DNA of 36,694 nucleotides from a virus. Location: positions 1-36,694 of IMG/VR virus record IMGVR_UViG_3300046000_003349; one strand, given 5' to 3'. The notes beneath the pieces were generated by a model. That model ran no database searches. It saw only the letters and a list, made by a program, of their open reading frames with translations, and was not told where the DNA came from. The position numbers and the translations under genes are program-made. This document shows positions 1-6,995 of this stretch, piece after piece; the stretch's first letter is position 1; the number at the start of each line of letters is the position of its first letter.

Positions 1-127
1 CTTTGAGGGTTCTTGTCGCTTGCGAATACTCAGGGACCGTCAGGGATGCCTTTCGCGCCTTAGGTCACGATGCTATCTCTTGCGACCTGCTTCCAACTGA
101 CGTTCCCGGCCCACATCACACTGGCGA
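1..127. repeat. 127-bp direct repeat of the window ends (left copy)
   Basis: Positions 1-127 are identical to 36568-36694. The length of exactly 127 matches a common maximum k-mer size of de Bruijn assemblers, so this is most simply the overlap left when a circular or circularly permuted genome is written as a linear contig. The repeat lies inside the cytosine methyltransferase gene, whose start codon lies just upstream of the right copy. It supports completeness of the genome and should be counted once. Confidence 0.95.
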
Positions 128-815
128 TGTTGCGGATCTTTTGACCCAAGAATGGGACTTGCTCATCGCCTTTCCACCATGCACCTATCTATGCTCTTCC
201 GGCATGCACTGGACAGTCAGGGGAAAGCGTGATCCTCAACTCACTGAGGATGCACTGGATTTCGTGCAATCGCTTCTTGGTGCAAACGTGAAACACATTG
301 CACTGGAGAATCCAGTTGGTTGCATCTCAACCAGAATCCGCAAACCTGACTGCATCGTCCATCCTTGGCAACACGGTCACCCAGAATCCAAAACCACCTG
401 CCTATGGCTCAAGAACCTCCCAAAACTAACTCCGACAAACGTCATCCAAAAGCCAGCGAACGGTCGATGGGAGAACCAGTGCGCCAACGGATCTCAAAAC
501 AAGCTGCCACCGAGTCCAGACAGGTGGAAGCTGCGGAGCAAGACCTACCAAGGAATTGCGAACGCGATGGCAAGCCAATGGAGCGCATACGCATCTGGTT
601 CTGGAACGACTTCCCAGAATGCGAGTGCTGCGGAGAACCATTCTGTGAACACCATGCAATGCACTATGGAGACTGTTCTTGCCTTGGCCCAGACAACGCA
701 GAAGAACAAGGGTGGGAACTTGAAGAATACTCAGACGATGGAACGCTCTACGCAATTCGTCCATTGCCCACCAGGGGATGCCTCGATTCTGATGATGGCT
801 CTTGCAAGGAGATAG
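3..815 (+). CDS. Phage DNA cytosine methyltransferase (5' end lies at the other end of the window)
   Basis: Putative C5-cytosine DNA methyltransferase that would transfer methyl from S-adenosylmethionine to the phage genome. Counting from position 3, the N-terminus carries a SAM-binding-like segment (VACEYSG, about residues 5-11), the catalytic PPC of motif IV (58-60) and an ENPVG motif-VI-like segment (102-106). The true start is the in-frame ATG at 36537, which adds 11 residues (MNTQKHTSVTP) and gives 281 residues for the closed circle. The recognisable domain ends near residue 192 (QGIANAMASQW). The last ~75 codons overlap the next gene in another frame and have out-of-frame-like composition, so they look like read-on after loss of a stop codon. 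No partner endonuclease is seen, which suggests an anti-restriction role. The methylated sequence cannot be predicted. Confidence 0.85.
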   Translation: MRVLVACEYSGTVRDAFRALGHDAISCDLLPTDVPGPHHTGDVADLLTQEWDLLIAFPPCTYLCSSGMHWTVRGKRDPQLTEDALDFVQSLLGANVKHIALENPVGCISTRIRKPDCIVHPWQHGHPESKTTCLWLKNLPKLTPTNVIQKPANGRWENQCANGSQNKLPPSPDRWKLRSKTYQGIANAMASQWSAYASGSGTTSQNASAAENHSVNTMQCTMETVLALAQTTQKNKGGNLKNTQTMERSTQFVHCPPGDASILMMALARR

Positions 816-835
816 GAAACACCACAAACCAATGA
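578..835 (+). CDS. Small Cys/His-rich protein, possible zinc binding
   Basis: An 85-residue protein read in a different frame inside the 3' part of the methyltransferase ORF. I chose the ATG at 578 because it falls just where the methyltransferase domain ends. The N-terminal half has closely spaced cysteines and histidines (ECECCGEPFCEHHAMHYGDC, about residues 14-33), a likely metal site, followed by an acidic stretch. Its stop overlaps the next start (ATGA at 832-835), typical of this operon. Function is unknown. Confidence 0.65.
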   Translation: MERIRIWFWNDFPECECCGEPFCEHHAMHYGDCSCLGPDNAEEQGWELEEYSDDGTLYAIRPLPTRGCLDSDDGSCKEIGNTTNQ

Positions 836-1050
836 ACACGAAACCAATGAACAAGAAACCAAGCACAACGAAGAAGATCGAATCATGGCTCCTGCGGGGC
901 TACAAGCTCACTCCACTCCAAGCCCTCGACAAATGGGGATGCATGCGCCTCTCTGCGCGGATCTTGGAGCTACGGCGCCTGGGAGTGAACATCCAGACGA
1001 AGATGGTCACCAGCAATGGGAAAACCTTCGCCCAATACCAAATCCTATGA
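832..1050 (+). CDS. Helix-turn-helix domain protein
   Basis: A 72-residue basic protein. Its central part (LTPLQALDKWGCMRLSARIL, about residues 27-46) followed by ELRRLG resembles the short helix-turn-helix domain found in many phage proteins (Pfam HTH_55-like), with a C-terminal beta segment (NGKTFAQYQIL). The start at 832 is chosen for the ATGA overlap with the upstream stop. It probably binds DNA; the target is unknown. Confidence 0.6.
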   Translation: MNTKPMNKKPSTTKKIESWLLRGYKLTPLQALDKWGCMRLSARILELRRLGVNIQTKMVTSNGKTFAQYQIL

Positions 1051-1328
1051 GGGCAAGCGACAAAGGCTTCAGCATGATCAGCGGAAGACCTAAGAAGAAG
1101 CCTTGGGAGCAGAAAGCTGCGATTGTGCTTCGTTTAGAGCAAGAGACGTATCAACGTATTCGTCGCCTCGCGTTGCGAAAGGATTGCAGCGTCAGCCAAG
1201 CCGCTGAATTGCTCTTCAGAACGCCAGACTCAGAAAAGATCGAGCCGACACTGCCTGTGGATTACTCCCACATTATGAAGAAGGGTGGATACTACACAAT
1301 CTCCCAACTACTCAACACACCACAATGA
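1047..1328 (+). CDS. Small protein with ribbon-helix-helix-like segment
   Basis: 93 residues from the ATG at 1047, which overlaps the preceding stop by four bases; an open frame further upstream is only an overlap with the previous gene. After a basic N-terminus (GRPKKKP) there is a beta strand plus two helices (AAIVLRLEQETYQRIRRLAL, then SVSQAAELLF), the pattern of ribbon-helix-helix DNA-binding proteins. It lies directly before the DnaC-like ATPase and overlaps its start, so it could be a regulator or a replication accessory factor. I do not recognise a named family. Confidence 0.6.
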   Translation: MRASDKGFSMISGRPKKKPWEQKAAIVLRLEQETYQRIRRLALRKDCSVSQAAELLFRTPDSEKIEPTLPVDYSHIMKKGGYYTISQLLNTPQ

Positions 1329-1906
1329 ACACGCTACGAGGATTCCCAAAACGATACGATGATGCCCCACCAGCCGGTGGCGAAGGCTGGCTGGACAACT
1401 ACTCCAAAGCTCTCGATGCAACCAATGCTGGAGGCATCACAATCCTCTACGGAGGGTATGGCACAGGCAAGACCCGCATGGCATGGGAGGTTGCACGAGC
1501 GCACAAGTCGAAGCGCCCGAACATCAGCATTGGTGGTGTAGGCTGGACAGTGGCTACCAAGAAGCGTCCCATGGTTTATACGACTGCGATGAACCTCTTC
1601 ACTTCGATCAAGTCCACCTATTCGTCAAACTCTGAGAAGTCTGAGAAGGAGGTCATATCTGAATACTGTGAAGCCGCTTTGCTGGTGATCGATGAAGTCC
1701 AGGTTCGATCAGAGACTAAATTTGAGGATGACAAGCTAACTACCATCATCGATGCCCGATACATGGACGGGATGCCGACAATCCTTATCTCCAATTACAC
1801 TTGGGAAAGGCTAGCCTCTACGTTATCACCAGCTGTCATTGACAGGTTCGACGAGAACGGTGTGAAGCTCGTTTTTGACTGGGAATCATTCAGGAAGAAA
1901 CCATGA
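1325..1906 (+). CDS. DnaC/IstB-like AAA+ ATPase, putative helicase loader
   Basis: 193 residues. Walker A GGYGTGKT at 43-50, Walker B LLVIDE at 119-124, a sensor-1-like ILISNYT at 153-159 and an arginine-bearing SPAVIDRF at 168-175 give the order seen in DnaC/IstB ATPases. Family knowledge: such proteins load the replicative DnaB helicase. No helicase gene is seen in this genome, so I infer that it delivers the host helicase to the phage origin. It is shorter than E. coli DnaC (245 aa) and lacks an obvious long N-terminal helicase-binding domain. The start overlaps the previous stop (ATGA). Confidence 0.8.
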   Translation: MNTLRGFPKRYDDAPPAGGEGWLDNYSKALDATNAGGITILYGGYGTGKTRMAWEVARAHKSKRPNISIGGVGWTVATKKRPMVYTTAMNLFTSIKSTYSSNSEKSEKEVISEYCEAALLVIDEVQVRSETKFEDDKLTTIIDARYMDGMPTILISNYTWERLASTLSPAVIDRFDENGVKLVFDWESFRKKP

Positions 1907-2229
1907 ACCCGCTCGAAAAAAATACAGCCATCGCCTTGGCCCTCGGCTACACCTACGATGACAGGGTGATGCTCTATGACGGGGAGGAGATTAAGTTCCG
2001 TCTGTGGCGGACCCCCAGCGGAGGGGGTATGGAGAGATCAGGGCCGCCGAATTACTCCGGCGACCTCAACGCAATGCACGAGGCGGAGGAAACGCTTATA
2101 AAAGATGACCCACATGCCTACGGATGTTATAGTAGCAATCTTTACGAAGATTATGAAAACTTTATCCATTTAACAGCAGCCCAACGTGCAGAGGCCTTTC
2201 TCAAAACACTCAACCTATGGCAACCATGA
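1903..2229 (+). CDS. Phage ABA-sandwich-like small protein
   Basis: 108 residues. The middle and C-terminal pattern (YSGDLNAMHEAEETL, about residues 50-64, then TAAQRAEAFLKTLNLW near the end) matches the widespread small phage protein family called the phage ABA sandwich domain. That family has no established function. Starts are coupled by four-base overlaps on both sides. Confidence 0.6.
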   Translation: MNPLEKNTAIALALGYTYDDRVMLYDGEEIKFRLWRTPSGGGMERSGPPNYSGDLNAMHEAEETLIKDDPHAYGCYSSNLYEDYENFIHLTAAQRAEAFLKTLNLWQP

Positions 2230-2492
2230 ACGACGCACCGACATACGCAATGCTAGCGGACATGAGAGATCGAGCAATGATCGCTGAACGAGAACTTTGC
2301 GCCATGACCGAGCAGCGGGACAGGCTGGAGGAACGCCTCAACCACGCCGAAACCCTCCTGTCCGATCTGGCAGGCGGATACTGGCGCTCCGTTTTGAACG
2401 ACCTAGACCCTAACGGAGATGGCGTCATGGGAGAGTGGGTATCTCAGTATTGGGTCATATATTCCGAAAACACAATAACCGCAAAACCATGA
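2226..2492 (+). CDS. Hypothetical coiled-coil protein
   Basis: 88 residues from the ATG at 2226, chosen because it overlaps the stop of the previous gene. The N-terminal two thirds are charged and helical (MTEQRDRLEERLNHAETLL), predicting a coiled coil; the C-terminus is aromatic (GEWVSQYWVIYSE). The MTEQRDRL segment recurs in the next protein, so the two genes may share a duplicated or exchanged piece. No function is assigned. Confidence 0.6.
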   Translation: MNDAPTYAMLADMRDRAMIAERELCAMTEQRDRLEERLNHAETLLSDLAGGYWRSVLNDLDPNGDGVMGEWVSQYWVIYSENTITAKP

Positions 2493-3154
2493 GCGACACA
2501 CCAGAAACAGACGAGCACGATCAGGACCATAATATATCAGGCTACACTCTAGACTTTTGCCGTAAATTAGAACGCGAGCGGGACGAGTGGCAAATAAACG
2601 CACTGCTCAAACTCGCGTTTAAGCAACTGGCTTGCATGTGGTGCGGCGAGATAGTCCATGCTCCAGCCGGATACGAGCCGGGAACTCCGCTAAACAAAGA
2701 CTTGCGGGGGCAGGCATACCGCGAGCATGTCGCTACCTGTGCGAAACATCCCATCCGTGATGTTGAACGCGAGCGGGATGAGGCACGTGAGCAACTATCT
2801 ATTGCCCTCGCAGAAATTGACCGTTTGGACGTGGCAGGAATCCATAGCTGCCATTCTGAGTGTGAGCGGGCAAACTGCGTATTGAGACGCGAACTAACCA
2901 CAATAACCGCCCAGCGGGACAATTGCCAGCTTGAACTCCAAATAGTCATCGAGAGGCTAAAGGGAAATAGGCACCCTGATGATAACGGAATGAAATACGA
3001 AGGGGAGATTGATATAAAGACCATGACTGAGCAGCGGGACAGGCTGGCGGTGGCACTTGAGCAAATACTTTCCTACCAAGGGAGGTTTGCTGAAGAAGAT
3101 CCAGAAAGCATTGCAACCAGAGCCCTCCAATCCCTAACCACGACGAAACAATGA
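2489..3154 (+). CDS. Coiled-coil protein of the 'SDTPETDE' phage type
   Basis: 221 residues starting at the ATG at 2489 (four-base overlap). It opens with SDTPETDE and FCRKLERERDEW, a start seen in many small phage and prophage proteins of unknown role. A possible metal site (CMWCGE and later HVATCAKH) follows, then three copies of a charged ERERDE/EQRDRL-type helix, indicating a segmented coiled coil. No enzymatic motif is visible. Confidence 0.65.
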   Translation: MSDTPETDEHDQDHNISGYTLDFCRKLERERDEWQINALLKLAFKQLACMWCGEIVHAPAGYEPGTPLNKDLRGQAYREHVATCAKHPIRDVERERDEAREQLSIALAEIDRLDVAGIHSCHSECERANCVLRRELTTITAQRDNCQLELQIVIERLKGNRHPDDNGMKYEGEIDIKTMTEQRDRLAVALEQILSYQGRFAEEDPESIATRALQSLTTTKQ

Positions 3155-3477
3155 ACACACCACCAGACACAATGAACGAATCCCACAAAATACGCATCAC
3201 TCAGCTCTCAATCCTGCCGCGAGACGAGCCAATATTCTCCGAGCAATGCACGACGATCGCAATTCTTGATGAAGGCAATGGCGAGTTTCTGGAGTTGGTG
3301 CAACAATCCGGTAGTTTCGGGATGAAGGAACAAACCATCCAAATAAACCCAGAGGAATGGCCGCAACTGAGCCATGCCATTGAGTGGATGATGACTGAAA
3401 TCAGAGACAACGAACCAAACGACCTTCCCCAGACCCCTACTAAGCATCTAGATAGAGATGCAAAAACTAATTTATGA
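3151..3477 (+). CDS. Hypothetical protein
   Basis: 108 residues, coupled to both neighbours by ATGA overlaps. It has a beta-rich middle (TTIAILDEGNGEFLELVQQS) and a conserved-looking INPEEWPQLSHAIEWMM helix. It resembles small single-domain phage proteins but I do not recognise a family. The alternative start at codon 8 would remove seven residues. Confidence 0.55.
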   Translation: MNTPPDTMNESHKIRITQLSILPRDEPIFSEQCTTIAILDEGNGEFLELVQQSGSFGMKEQTIQINPEEWPQLSHAIEWMMTEIRDNEPNDLPQTPTKHLDRDAKTNL

Positions 3478-3695
3478 ATACTAATTCAAATATGGAAAAA
3501 CTACCACCGTCTTATTCCATCGAGGAGGCTGCTCGACTGGGATACAAGTCCATCACCAGGCCATACTCTGAGAGGTCTGAGAATGATCGAAAATACCTAG
3601 TCAACGTCCTTAGAGATATGGTTGGCTTGGAACACTGTCTTATCGAAACTGTATATGGCGTCGAGGTTGGAAGGCTTGAACTCGACCTGCTATGA
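3474..3695 (+). CDS. Hypothetical protein
   Basis: 73 residues; the start overlaps the preceding stop and the stop overlaps the next start. A second ATG at codon 7 is possible. A YSIEEAARLGYKSITRPY segment looks like a short helix-turn-helix or excisionase-like N-terminus, but the similarity is too weak for a call. Confidence 0.5.
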   Translation: MNTNSNMEKLPPSYSIEEAARLGYKSITRPYSERSENDRKYLVNVLRDMVGLEHCLIETVYGVEVGRLELDLL

Positions 3696-3895
3696 ACCTG
3701 TTCCCTGAAATGCCAGATGAATTGTCTCCTCGCCTGAAATGGATGGAGGCCAGGAACATCAAAACGATGAAGAACAAAGATGGAAAATGGCTGGCTTACA
3801 AGAGCGAGACACTTCATCGTTTCATCCACGAGGATGAGATCGACGCTGTTGCTGGTCTTGCCAAGAAACTAAAAATCAAACTCTGGAACGAATAA
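3692..3895 (+). CDS. Hypothetical protein
   Basis: 67 residues, basic, with a pattern of a short helix (SPRLKWMEARNIKT), a beta hairpin around KDGKWLAYKSE and a C-terminal helix. No family is recognised. It is the last gene of the tightly overlapping run before a 4-bp gap to the MazG-like gene. Confidence 0.5.
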   Translation: MNLFPEMPDELSPRLKWMEARNIKTMKNKDGKWLAYKSETLHRFIHEDEIDAVAGLAKKLKIKLWNE

Positions 3896-3899
3896 CGAA

Positions 3900-4229
3900 A
3901 TGAACGAACTAATTGAAAACATTAAAGCATGGGGCGTCGAAAAAGGGATCACTGGACCAAACGCCAAAGGTACCCTCCTAGGGCAGTTAAGTAAAACCCA
4001 AGAAGAGCTAAATGAGACACGCGATGCGTCGGTGATGTTTGCGCGAAAGGTCTGTAGAGACTATTACAAAGCAGAGGTTATGGATGGGATCGGCGATTGC
4101 ACGGTCACGCTTATCTTGGCCGCCGAACTCGCCGGATTGGATTTTCAAGAATGCCTTCAATTCGCATACAACGAGATCAAAGGCCGCACAGGAAACATGG
4201 TCGGAGGGCAATTCGTTAAGGACAAATGA
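3900..4229 (+). CDS. MazG-like nucleotide pyrophosphohydrolase
   Basis: 109 residues, the size of single-domain MazG-like proteins. The acidic motifs of the all-alpha NTP pyrophosphohydrolase fold are present: EELNE (about 34-38) and a second helix with EVMDGIGD (about 60-67), which together would bind Mg2+ and the NTP phosphates. Family knowledge: these enzymes hydrolyse NTPs or dNTPs to NMP and pyrophosphate; phage versions are proposed to clean the nucleotide pool or alter stringent signalling. It overlaps the RuvC-like gene by four bases, placing it in the DNA-metabolism operon. Confidence 0.75.
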   Translation: MNELIENIKAWGVEKGITGPNAKGTLLGQLSKTQEELNETRDASVMFARKVCRDYYKAEVMDGIGDCTVTLILAAELAGLDFQECLQFAYNEIKGRTGNMVGGQFVKDK

Positions 4230-4645
4230 CAACAATTGGAATTGATCCAGGAACCAATGGAGGCATCGCATGGATAACGGACGGGAAACCCTGCGTTGAG
4301 AAGATGCCTGCCACACGCCAAGACTTGTGGGATTTGCTTCGTGACATCACCAGCAATGGGAAATGCTACGCTTACCTTGAACAGGTCCATTCGTCACCTC
4401 AGATGGGAGTGAAGTCGGCATTCACTTTTGGGAATGGATTTGGTCATCTGGAAATGGCGCTGACTGCTGCTGGGATTCCTTTTGAGCGGGTCAGGCCACA
4501 AGTCTGGCAGAAGGAGATGGGATGCATGACCAAAGGCGACAAGAACGTCACCAAAAGAAAGGCTCAGGAGCTTTTCCCTGAAATGAAGGTTACGCATGCT
4601 ACAGCAGACGCTCTGCTGATCATGAAGTATGGGACAGGACGCTAG
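4226..4645 (+). CDS. RuvC-like Holliday junction resolvase
   Basis: 139 residues of RNase H fold. The N-terminus IGIDPGTNGG supplies the first catalytic Asp (D7), LEQ supplies Glu (E52), and HATADALLI near 124-132 supplies the distal Asp (D128). Family knowledge: RuvC-type enzymes cut Holliday junctions; in phages they resolve branched replication intermediates before packaging. It is the last gene of the rightward arm. Its TAG stop shares the CTAG at 4642-4645 with the stop of the convergent gene. Confidence 0.8.
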   Translation: MTTIGIDPGTNGGIAWITDGKPCVEKMPATRQDLWDLLRDITSNGKCYAYLEQVHSSPQMGVKSAFTFGNGFGHLEMALTAAGIPFERVRPQVWQKEMGCMTKGDKNVTKRKAQELFPEMKVTHATADALLIMKYGTGR

Positions 4646-4881
4646 CCAGTCACTGTCACACGCTTGTAGACGTTGGTGATATTGCCATCCATCGAGATTT
4701 GGCGGATGGTAATATCACCATTTTTGACCATCTTTTTCAGTTTGGTTCTCACTGAAGTGAGAGATGCGCCTGAACTATCAACCACCATCTTTGCTGTAAA
4801 CTCGTCTGGATGAATCAATGGTTGGCTGAAATTCTCAAGAATCCAGTCCATGCCGTCAACTTTCGGAATGCTCTTAGCCAT
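4642..4881 (-). CDS. Small winged-helix-like protein
   Basis: 79 residues. The middle (HPDEFTAKMVVDSSGASL, then SVRTKLKKMVKNGDI) reads as a helix-turn-helix followed by a beta wing, suggesting DNA binding. It is the last gene of the leftward arm, overlaps the upstream phosphoesterase stop by one base (TAATG) and ends against the convergent resolvase gene. The partner and target are unknown. Confidence 0.55.
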   Translation of the reverse strand: MAKSIPKVDGMDWILENFSQPLIHPDEFTAKMVVDSSGASLTSVRTKLKKMVKNGDITIRQISMDGNITNVYKRVTVTG

Positions 4882-5681
4882 TATGGTATGTATTTACGTT
4901 GATGGAATAGTGGAAGATCTCCCTTGTCGGTTGTCCTTGAGTCAAGGATGATGCAGGATGGTTCTGTGATGGCATCTGGGACAACTTTGTAGCCGTGTCT
5001 GGTGAGTCCCTGCCATGCACCTGTGATTAGCGATGCTTGATTGCCGTCTGTCCAGATGCCATGTCGATGCCTGTGCGCTCTGCAAATCACTGATGGGACA
5101 CGCTTACCAACCCTTGCACGGGAATGAGTGATAGTCCCCAAGGCGATGGAATGCGCTCCTGCCTCAAGATACGGGCGGGATGTGGCTGAAATGTGGTGAG
5201 CGAAGTTGACGAGAGTCCCATTGATCTCAATGTCCAAGTTGTCCCAAGCATTTTGTCCATTCTCCGGGTTCTTCGATGCACCTAAAGCCTTACCCAGCCG
5301 GATCTCGTCATTCCGAGTATGACACTCCGTTCCTTTGATGATGTGGATGCCAGCCGCCTTGCTTGTCACTGGCTCCAGAATCTGAATCACGGCGGCAGAT
5401 TGATCTCCGATATCTGCACTCATCACTTGGGTGGTCCGGTGGTGGATGCCTTCAACCAAGTCTCCATTGATCACCAGGTCATAGGGTTCATTTCCTACGG
5501 TCTTTGCAATCCACTGATGGCAGTCTTGCCAGCAAGCCCACAACCATTTCTGGAATGGATTCTGCCCAATAGGGAATCCTTCGTTGGACACGAAATCGCA
5601 TGGCCATAGCCCCACAACCGAACCGATATGCAAGTCGGACAATAGGACGATGATCTTAGACTTGCTTTTCAGTGGTTTCAT
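4881..5681 (-). CDS. Calcineurin-like metallophosphoesterase
   Basis: 266 residues. Motifs appear in family order: SDLHIG (15-20), INGDLVEG (71-78), KGTECH (116-121, in place of the usual GNH), FAHHIS, and the C-terminal AHRHRHG. These would hold two metal ions. Family knowledge: the fold includes phosphodiesterases, DNA nucleases (SbcD/Mre11 type) and protein phosphatases, so the substrate cannot be read from the motifs. It sits downstream of the lysis cassette after a 98-bp AT-rich gap that may hold its own promoter, and is cotranscribed with the winged-helix-like gene. Confidence 0.75.
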   Translation of the reverse strand: MKPLKSKSKIIVLLSDLHIGSVVGLWPCDFVSNEGFPIGQNPFQKWLWACWQDCHQWIAKTVGNEPYDLVINGDLVEGIHHRTTQVMSADIGDQSAAVIQILEPVTSKAAGIHIIKGTECHTRNDEIRLGKALGASKNPENGQNAWDNLDIEINGTLVNFAHHISATSRPYLEAGAHSIALGTITHSRARVGKRVPSVICRAHRHRHGIWTDGNQASLITGAWQGLTRHGYKVVPDAITEPSCIILDSRTTDKGDLPLFHQRKYIP

Positions 5682-5779
5682 TTTGATAAGATAAACACAA
5701 AAACTGGTGTATTATTTACGTTTTCTGCACGAAATTGCCGAAAATGGACATAATAGTCGCATTTTGTAGGGTTGTTTTC

Positions 5780-6277
5780 TCAAACAGTGAAGCGGATGCG
5801 AGAGCGGATCTTGGAGATATGACGGGATTTGAGGTAAACTCCACCGCCTTCTCTCGATCCTGCCTTGTCCGTATTACCCTCCACAGTGGCAACATTGCCA
5901 TCCTTGTCTGGAGAGGAAACGGCGATACCAATGTGGGAGAAGGTGAACATAACAATGTCACCGGGGCTGATGTCGCCAGCGTGAGGTCGGCTCGTCCAAG
6001 TCGTCGAGTCTTGGGCAGTGGACCAGTTCTCAAAGTCCCATGCCCCGGCAGTCTGTGGTCGCTTGAACGTCTTGGTTTCTTTCACGCCTGCCGCATCCAT
6101 TGCCTCGCGGACTACCCAGCAGACGAAGGCAGCGCACCAAGGCCACCCCTTCTTAGGATCTAGCCATGTAGCTGCCTTGTATTGGTCAACACGATCACCA
6201 CAGTTTGTATCTGCAACCTCACGCACACCAACTTCTGCTTTGGCTACGCGAATGACTTCCTTTGAGAGATTCTTCAT
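5780..6277 (-). CDS. Endolysin with CHAP/NlpC-P60-type Cys-His peptidase domain
   Basis: 165 residues from the ATG at 6277, chosen over an upstream in-frame GTG (6298) because it forms an ATGA overlap with the upstream gene's stop. The papain-like catalytic set is visible: Cys48 in WPWCAAF, His115 in SHIGIAV and a polar EGNT at 133-136. Family knowledge: CHAP enzymes cut peptidoglycan as amidases or endopeptidases. No signal peptide or separate cell-wall-binding domain is seen, so export would depend on the holin candidates encoded upstream. Confidence 0.8.
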   Translation of the reverse strand: MKNLSKEVIRVAKAEVGVREVADTNCGDRVDQYKAATWLDPKKGWPWCAAFVCWVVREAMDAAGVKETKTFKRPQTAGAWDFENWSTAQDSTTWTSRPHAGDISPGDIVMFTFSHIGIAVSSPDKDGNVATVEGNTDKAGSREGGGVYLKSRHISKIRSRIRFTV

Positions 6278-6438
6278 TGCTTGCTGATCATTTTCCACAA
6301 GCTCAAAAGACCAACAGCCAAACCAACCGTCAAGCCGCTGATTCTGAGTCCGTATTCAATCTGGTCTTGAAGAGATGTGACAACACCCAAGATCGGTGCG
6401 AGGGTTCCAACGATGCTGTGGTAAATGTGCCTAGTCAC
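6274..6438 (-). CDS. Small membrane protein, holin candidate
   Basis: 54 residues starting at GTG 6438, whose bases overlap the stop of the lipoprotein gene (GTGA). Two hydrophobic stretches (IVGTLAPILGVV and GLTVGLAVGLLSLW) separated by a short polar turn, and a basic C-terminus, fit a class II holin. The stop overlaps the endolysin ATG, the classic holin-endolysin coupling. Too short and too hydrophobic for family assignment from sequence alone. Confidence 0.6.
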   Translation of the reverse strand: MTRHIYHSIVGTLAPILGVVTSLQDQIEYGLRISGLTVGLAVGLLSLWKMISKQ

Positions 6439-6566
6439 TTGGTTGGCTTCTCCTCGTAGTGCTGGAACGCAATCTGAACCGCATCAAGCAGTCGCTGGGT
6501 CTGCGATACGTCGGTTGTTGAGCAAGAACAAAGGATGGCGGTGAGAAGGATGGTGAGTGTTTTCAT
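6435..6566 (-). CDS. Tiny lipoprotein, possible outer-membrane spanin
   Basis: 43 residues: MKTLTILLTAILCSCSTTDV... The short basic-hydrophobic leader ends in LCSC, an acceptable lipobox, predicting lipidation at the second Cys and a mature peptide of about 29 residues. In a lysis cassette this is the profile of an o-spanin, but no obvious i-spanin is seen nearby. Flanking overlaps of four bases on both sides support it as a real gene. Confidence 0.6.
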   Translation of the reverse strand: MKTLTILLTAILCSCSTTDVSQTQRLLDAVQIAFQHYEEKPTK

Positions 6567-6715
6567 TTTGCGTCGGATGCTTGGATGAGTCCTGCACCAG
6601 CAACTACTGCTGCTAATGCGGCTGTGAAGTCTGGACTTCCACCAGACAGGATCTGGATGGTCACGTTAGCCAGGGTGGTAATGATTGTAAGGATTCCTAA
6701 TACAGTGGTTTTCAT
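6563..6715 (-). CDS. Small hydrophobic protein, second holin or antiholin candidate
   Basis: 50 residues from the internal ATG at 6715; a longer in-frame extension upstream begins inside the neighbouring gene. Two hydrophobic segments (VLGILTIITTLANVTIQIL and FTAALAAVVAGAGLIQA) flank a GGSPD turn, followed by a polar ASDAK tail. This layout is common for small phage proteins annotated as holins. It is the first gene of the four-gene lysis run, all coupled by four-base overlaps. Confidence 0.6.
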   Translation of the reverse strand: MKTTVLGILTIITTLANVTIQILSGGSPDFTAALAAVVAGAGLIQASDAK

Positions 6716-6740
6716 AATTATCTGGGGTTTTTGAACAAGA

Positions 6741-6995
6741 TCAGACGATTGCAGTTTTAATGAAACTAGAAGCATTTTGATCCCACTGGAAATTGTGTCC
6801 AATGGATTCATCTCGCCGTGTTGTCACTCGATTCTCAAACCAGATCGGGATTCGATCTTCAGCACGCAGTGACTCGACTTTCGCTGCCTGCTCGTCAGTA
6901 AGCTCGATAGTCTCCAATAGCAAGTGGTTTGATGATTGATCCATCGCTTCCTTGAGCCAAATGCCTTTGCGCGGTCCTAGTTTTGCAAGTTTCAT
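6741..6995 (-). CDS. Hypothetical protein between sulfotransferase and lysis genes
   Basis: 84 residues; the start overlaps the sulfotransferase stop by four bases. It has an acidic helical centre (IELTDEQAAKVESLRAED) and an aromatic, polar C-terminus (ESIGHNFQWDQNASSF). No transmembrane segment or known domain is seen. Position suggests a minor virion protein or a lysis accessory factor, with no direct support. Confidence 0.55.
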   Translation of the reverse strand: MKLAKLGPRKGIWLKEAMDQSSNHLLLETIELTDEQAAKVESLRAEDRIPIWFENRVTTRRDESIGHNFQWDQNASSFIKTAIV

